A DNA stretch of 64,000 nt from a gamma proteobacterium HTCC2207. Its GTDB lineage: Bacteria > Pseudomonadota > Gammaproteobacteria > Pseudomonadales > Porticoccaceae. Within the stretch, counting starts at the first letter, position 1. Each line of letters begins with the position of its first letter. Shown in pieces: positions 62,800 to 64,000 of the stretch. The translations under genes were made by a program, and so were the position numbers. Below the pieces are notes generated by a model that was not told the DNA's origin, ran no database searches, and was given only the letters and a program-made list of their open reading frames with translations. Location: NCBI GenBank assembly GCA_000153445.1, contig CH672400.1:134782-198781 (forward strand), read 5' to 3'.

Positions 62800-63768
62800 A
62801 TGGATTTTCAGGACTACTACAAAATACTCTCGGTCGCTCCTGACGCCGATAGCAAAACCATTAAAACTGCCTATCGCAAATTGGCTAGAAAATACCACCC
62901 AGATGTTAGCGAGCACCATGAGGCCGAAGAAAAATTCAAACAGATCGCCGAAGCCTATGAGGTGTTGAAAGACCCGAAAAAGCGGGCTCAATACGATGAG
63001 TTGCGCGAGCATGGCGGGCAGGGATATCGACAGGAACAGACGCAGGGCACTTCAGGACAGCACTATTCCCAATCATCCTCTGATCATGGCGACTTCTCAG
63101 ACTTTTTCTCGTCGATTTTTGGTGGCGCTTATCAGCCAGAGGAGGGAGCTGGGGCTCATGGGTTTTCGCAGCAGGGTTTCTCTAGTCAAAGAGCGGCCAG
63201 AAAAGGTCAAGACATCGAAACTGATATGCCGATCTTTCTTGAAGACACCTTGGCCACCAGCTCGAAACCCATCTCCTATAGCTTGCCTCATCGTGATGCT
63301 CAGGGGCAGGTTAGCCAGGTCAATAAAACTCTCAATGTAAAAATCCCCGCTGGCGTAGCCGAGGGCGAGCGCATTCGTCTCAAAGGCCAAGGCGGTCAGG
63401 GTCTAGGTGATGCCCCCTCGGGAGACCTCTATCTGCGTATTCGTCTGGTACCGCACCCACTGTTCGATGTCGAGGCCCACAACCTGATTCTTACCGTACC
63501 CCTTGCACCTTGGGAAGCCGCGCTTGGCACCAGCCTTGAAGCCCCAACCCTATCAGGCAAGATCAAAATCACCATCCCCGCCAATAGCCAAAGTGGCCAG
63601 CGTTTGAGAATCAAAGGCAAAGGCCTGGTGCGCAAACAGGGTCATGGCGACCTCTACGCAGTGTTAAAAGTGGTGATGCCCGGCTCAGTGTCAGAGGAGA
63701 GCAAGCAGCACTGGCAGCAACTGGCAGATGCTGCCGCTTTTGATCCGCGAATGGAATGGAGACAATAA
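62800..63768 (+). CDS. cbpA: DnaJ-like co-chaperone, curved DNA-binding protein CbpA
   Basis: J-domain (1-65) with HPD at 33-35, a Gly/Gln/Ser-rich linker, and the two C-terminal beta domains of class B J-proteins (KTLNVKIPAGVAEGERIRLKGQG, GDLYLRIRL). No zinc ribbon, so not DnaJ itself. It works with DnaK and binds curved DNA in stationary phase in E. coli. I chose ATG at 62800, with AAGGA seven bases before, giving 322 residues; the start at 62776 is upstream of that site. cbpM follows after two bases. Confidence 0.93.
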   Translation: MDFQDYYKILSVAPDADSKTIKTAYRKLARKYHPDVSEHHEAEEKFKQIAEAYEVLKDPKKRAQYDELREHGGQGYRQEQTQGTSGQHYSQSSSDHGDFSDFFSSIFGGAYQPEEGAGAHGFSQQGFSSQRAARKGQDIETDMPIFLEDTLATSSKPISYSLPHRDAQGQVSQVNKTLNVKIPAGVAEGERIRLKGQGGQGLGDAPSGDLYLRIRLVPHPLFDVEAHNLILTVPLAPWEAALGTSLEAPTLSGKIKITIPANSQSGQRLRIKGKGLVRKQGHGDLYAVLKVVMPGSVSEESKQHWQQLADAAAFDPRMEWRQ

Positions 63769-63770
63769 AT

Positions 63771-64000
63771 ATGGACCTCAGCGCGCAATACTTCAGCCTC
63801 GAAGAGATATGTTATGCCACTCAGAACCCTTCCCAGACCATTATTGAAATCGTCAATCAGGGCATAGTCGAACCCGAAGGGGCTGGCCCCGAAACCTGGT
63901 TGTTCAATACTCAAATGATCAGCGTGACAAAACGAGCTTGTCGCCTGCACCGAGATCTGGAAATTGACTGGTCGGGCATTGCCCTGGCCATCAGTTTGAT
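63771..64000 (+). CDS. cbpM: Chaperone modulator CbpM, partial (runs off the window)
   Basis: From ATG at 63771 the frame stays open to the window end (76 codons). It has the MerR-like helix-turn-helix beginning of CbpM (YFSLEEICYATQNPSQTIIEIVNQGIVEPEG, then WLFNTQMISVTKRACRLHRDL). CbpM binds the J-domain of CbpA and blocks its activity. It lies two bases after cbpA, the standard arrangement. Confidence 0.9.
   Translation, partial: MDLSAQYFSLEEICYATQNPSQTIIEIVNQGIVEPEGAGPETWLFNTQMISVTKRACRLHRDLEIDWSGIALAISL

Overview
The window is a dense chromosomal segment from a gammaproteobacterium of the Pseudomonadales/Cellvibrionales type, probably marine. The placement is inferred from gene order and protein character, not from a marker search. 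Several blocks have the order known from Pseudomonas: dksA-gluQ-cbrX-cbrA-cbrB-pcnB-folK-panB, ratA-rnfH-bamE-fur beside smpB, ytjB/serB/fimX, petA-petBC-sspA-sspB downstream of rplM-rpsI, and rsmI/lpoA-yraN-diaA-dolP. Four Na+-coupled carriers or carrier-like sensors (one NSS, two AGCS, the SSS module of CbrA) suit a sodium-using marine heterotroph. I see no tRNA, rRNA, IS element, prophage or CRISPR, and no gene-free stretch longer than 300 bases.

Layout. 1-7.9 kb: end of a probable hemA, prfA-prmC, a MATE exporter, a DoxX protein, an RhlB-type helicase with a repetitive tail, CysZ, and an AsmA-like anchored protein. 7.9-13.6 kb: smpB, an NSS transporter, ratA-rnfH, bamE, fur, an AGCS symporter, glutathione peroxidase. 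13.6-23.1 kb, all minus strand: panB, a deoxynucleoside kinase, folK, pcnB, cbrB, cbrA, cbrX, gluQ, dksA. 23.4-30.2 kb: sfsA, a Rieske protein, htpX, a VanY-like peptidase, cysE, an unknown small protein, a YtjB-like membrane protein, serB. 30.3-34.2 kb: a FimX-like c-di-GMP receptor and a PilZ-type pseudogene. 34.4-39.7 kb: efp-epmA, a second cysE with comF and zapG, then zapE. 39.8-45.9 kb: rplM-rpsI, the bc1 complex (with cytochrome b and c1 fused), sspA-sspB, a thiolase. 46-52.7 kb: the dolP-diaA-yraN-lpoA cluster, rsmI and maeB. 52.8-64 kb: a secreted-type protease with an FHA membrane partner, a second AGCS carrier, rnt-pyrC, a formyltransferase, argG, corA-mscS and cbpA-cbpM.

The genes mostly serve core functions: translation (prfA, prmC, efp, epmA, rplM, rpsI, smpB, rsmI), envelope building (bamE, lpoA, dolP, zapE, zapG), respiration (petA, petBC), carbon/nitrogen control (CbrXAB) and amino-acid, folate and pyrimidine synthesis.

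The most unusual items are these. The CbrB homologue has lost the GAFTGA loop and the Walker B acidic pair needed for sigma-54 activation, and there is no room for crcZ next to it. A 58-codon cbrX overlaps cbrA. Cytochrome b and c1 form a single reading frame. The PilZ-type gene carries two frameshifts and two nonsense codons. A recurring pattern of unrelated 11-19 bp tandem duplications sits at or next to gene ends throughout the window.
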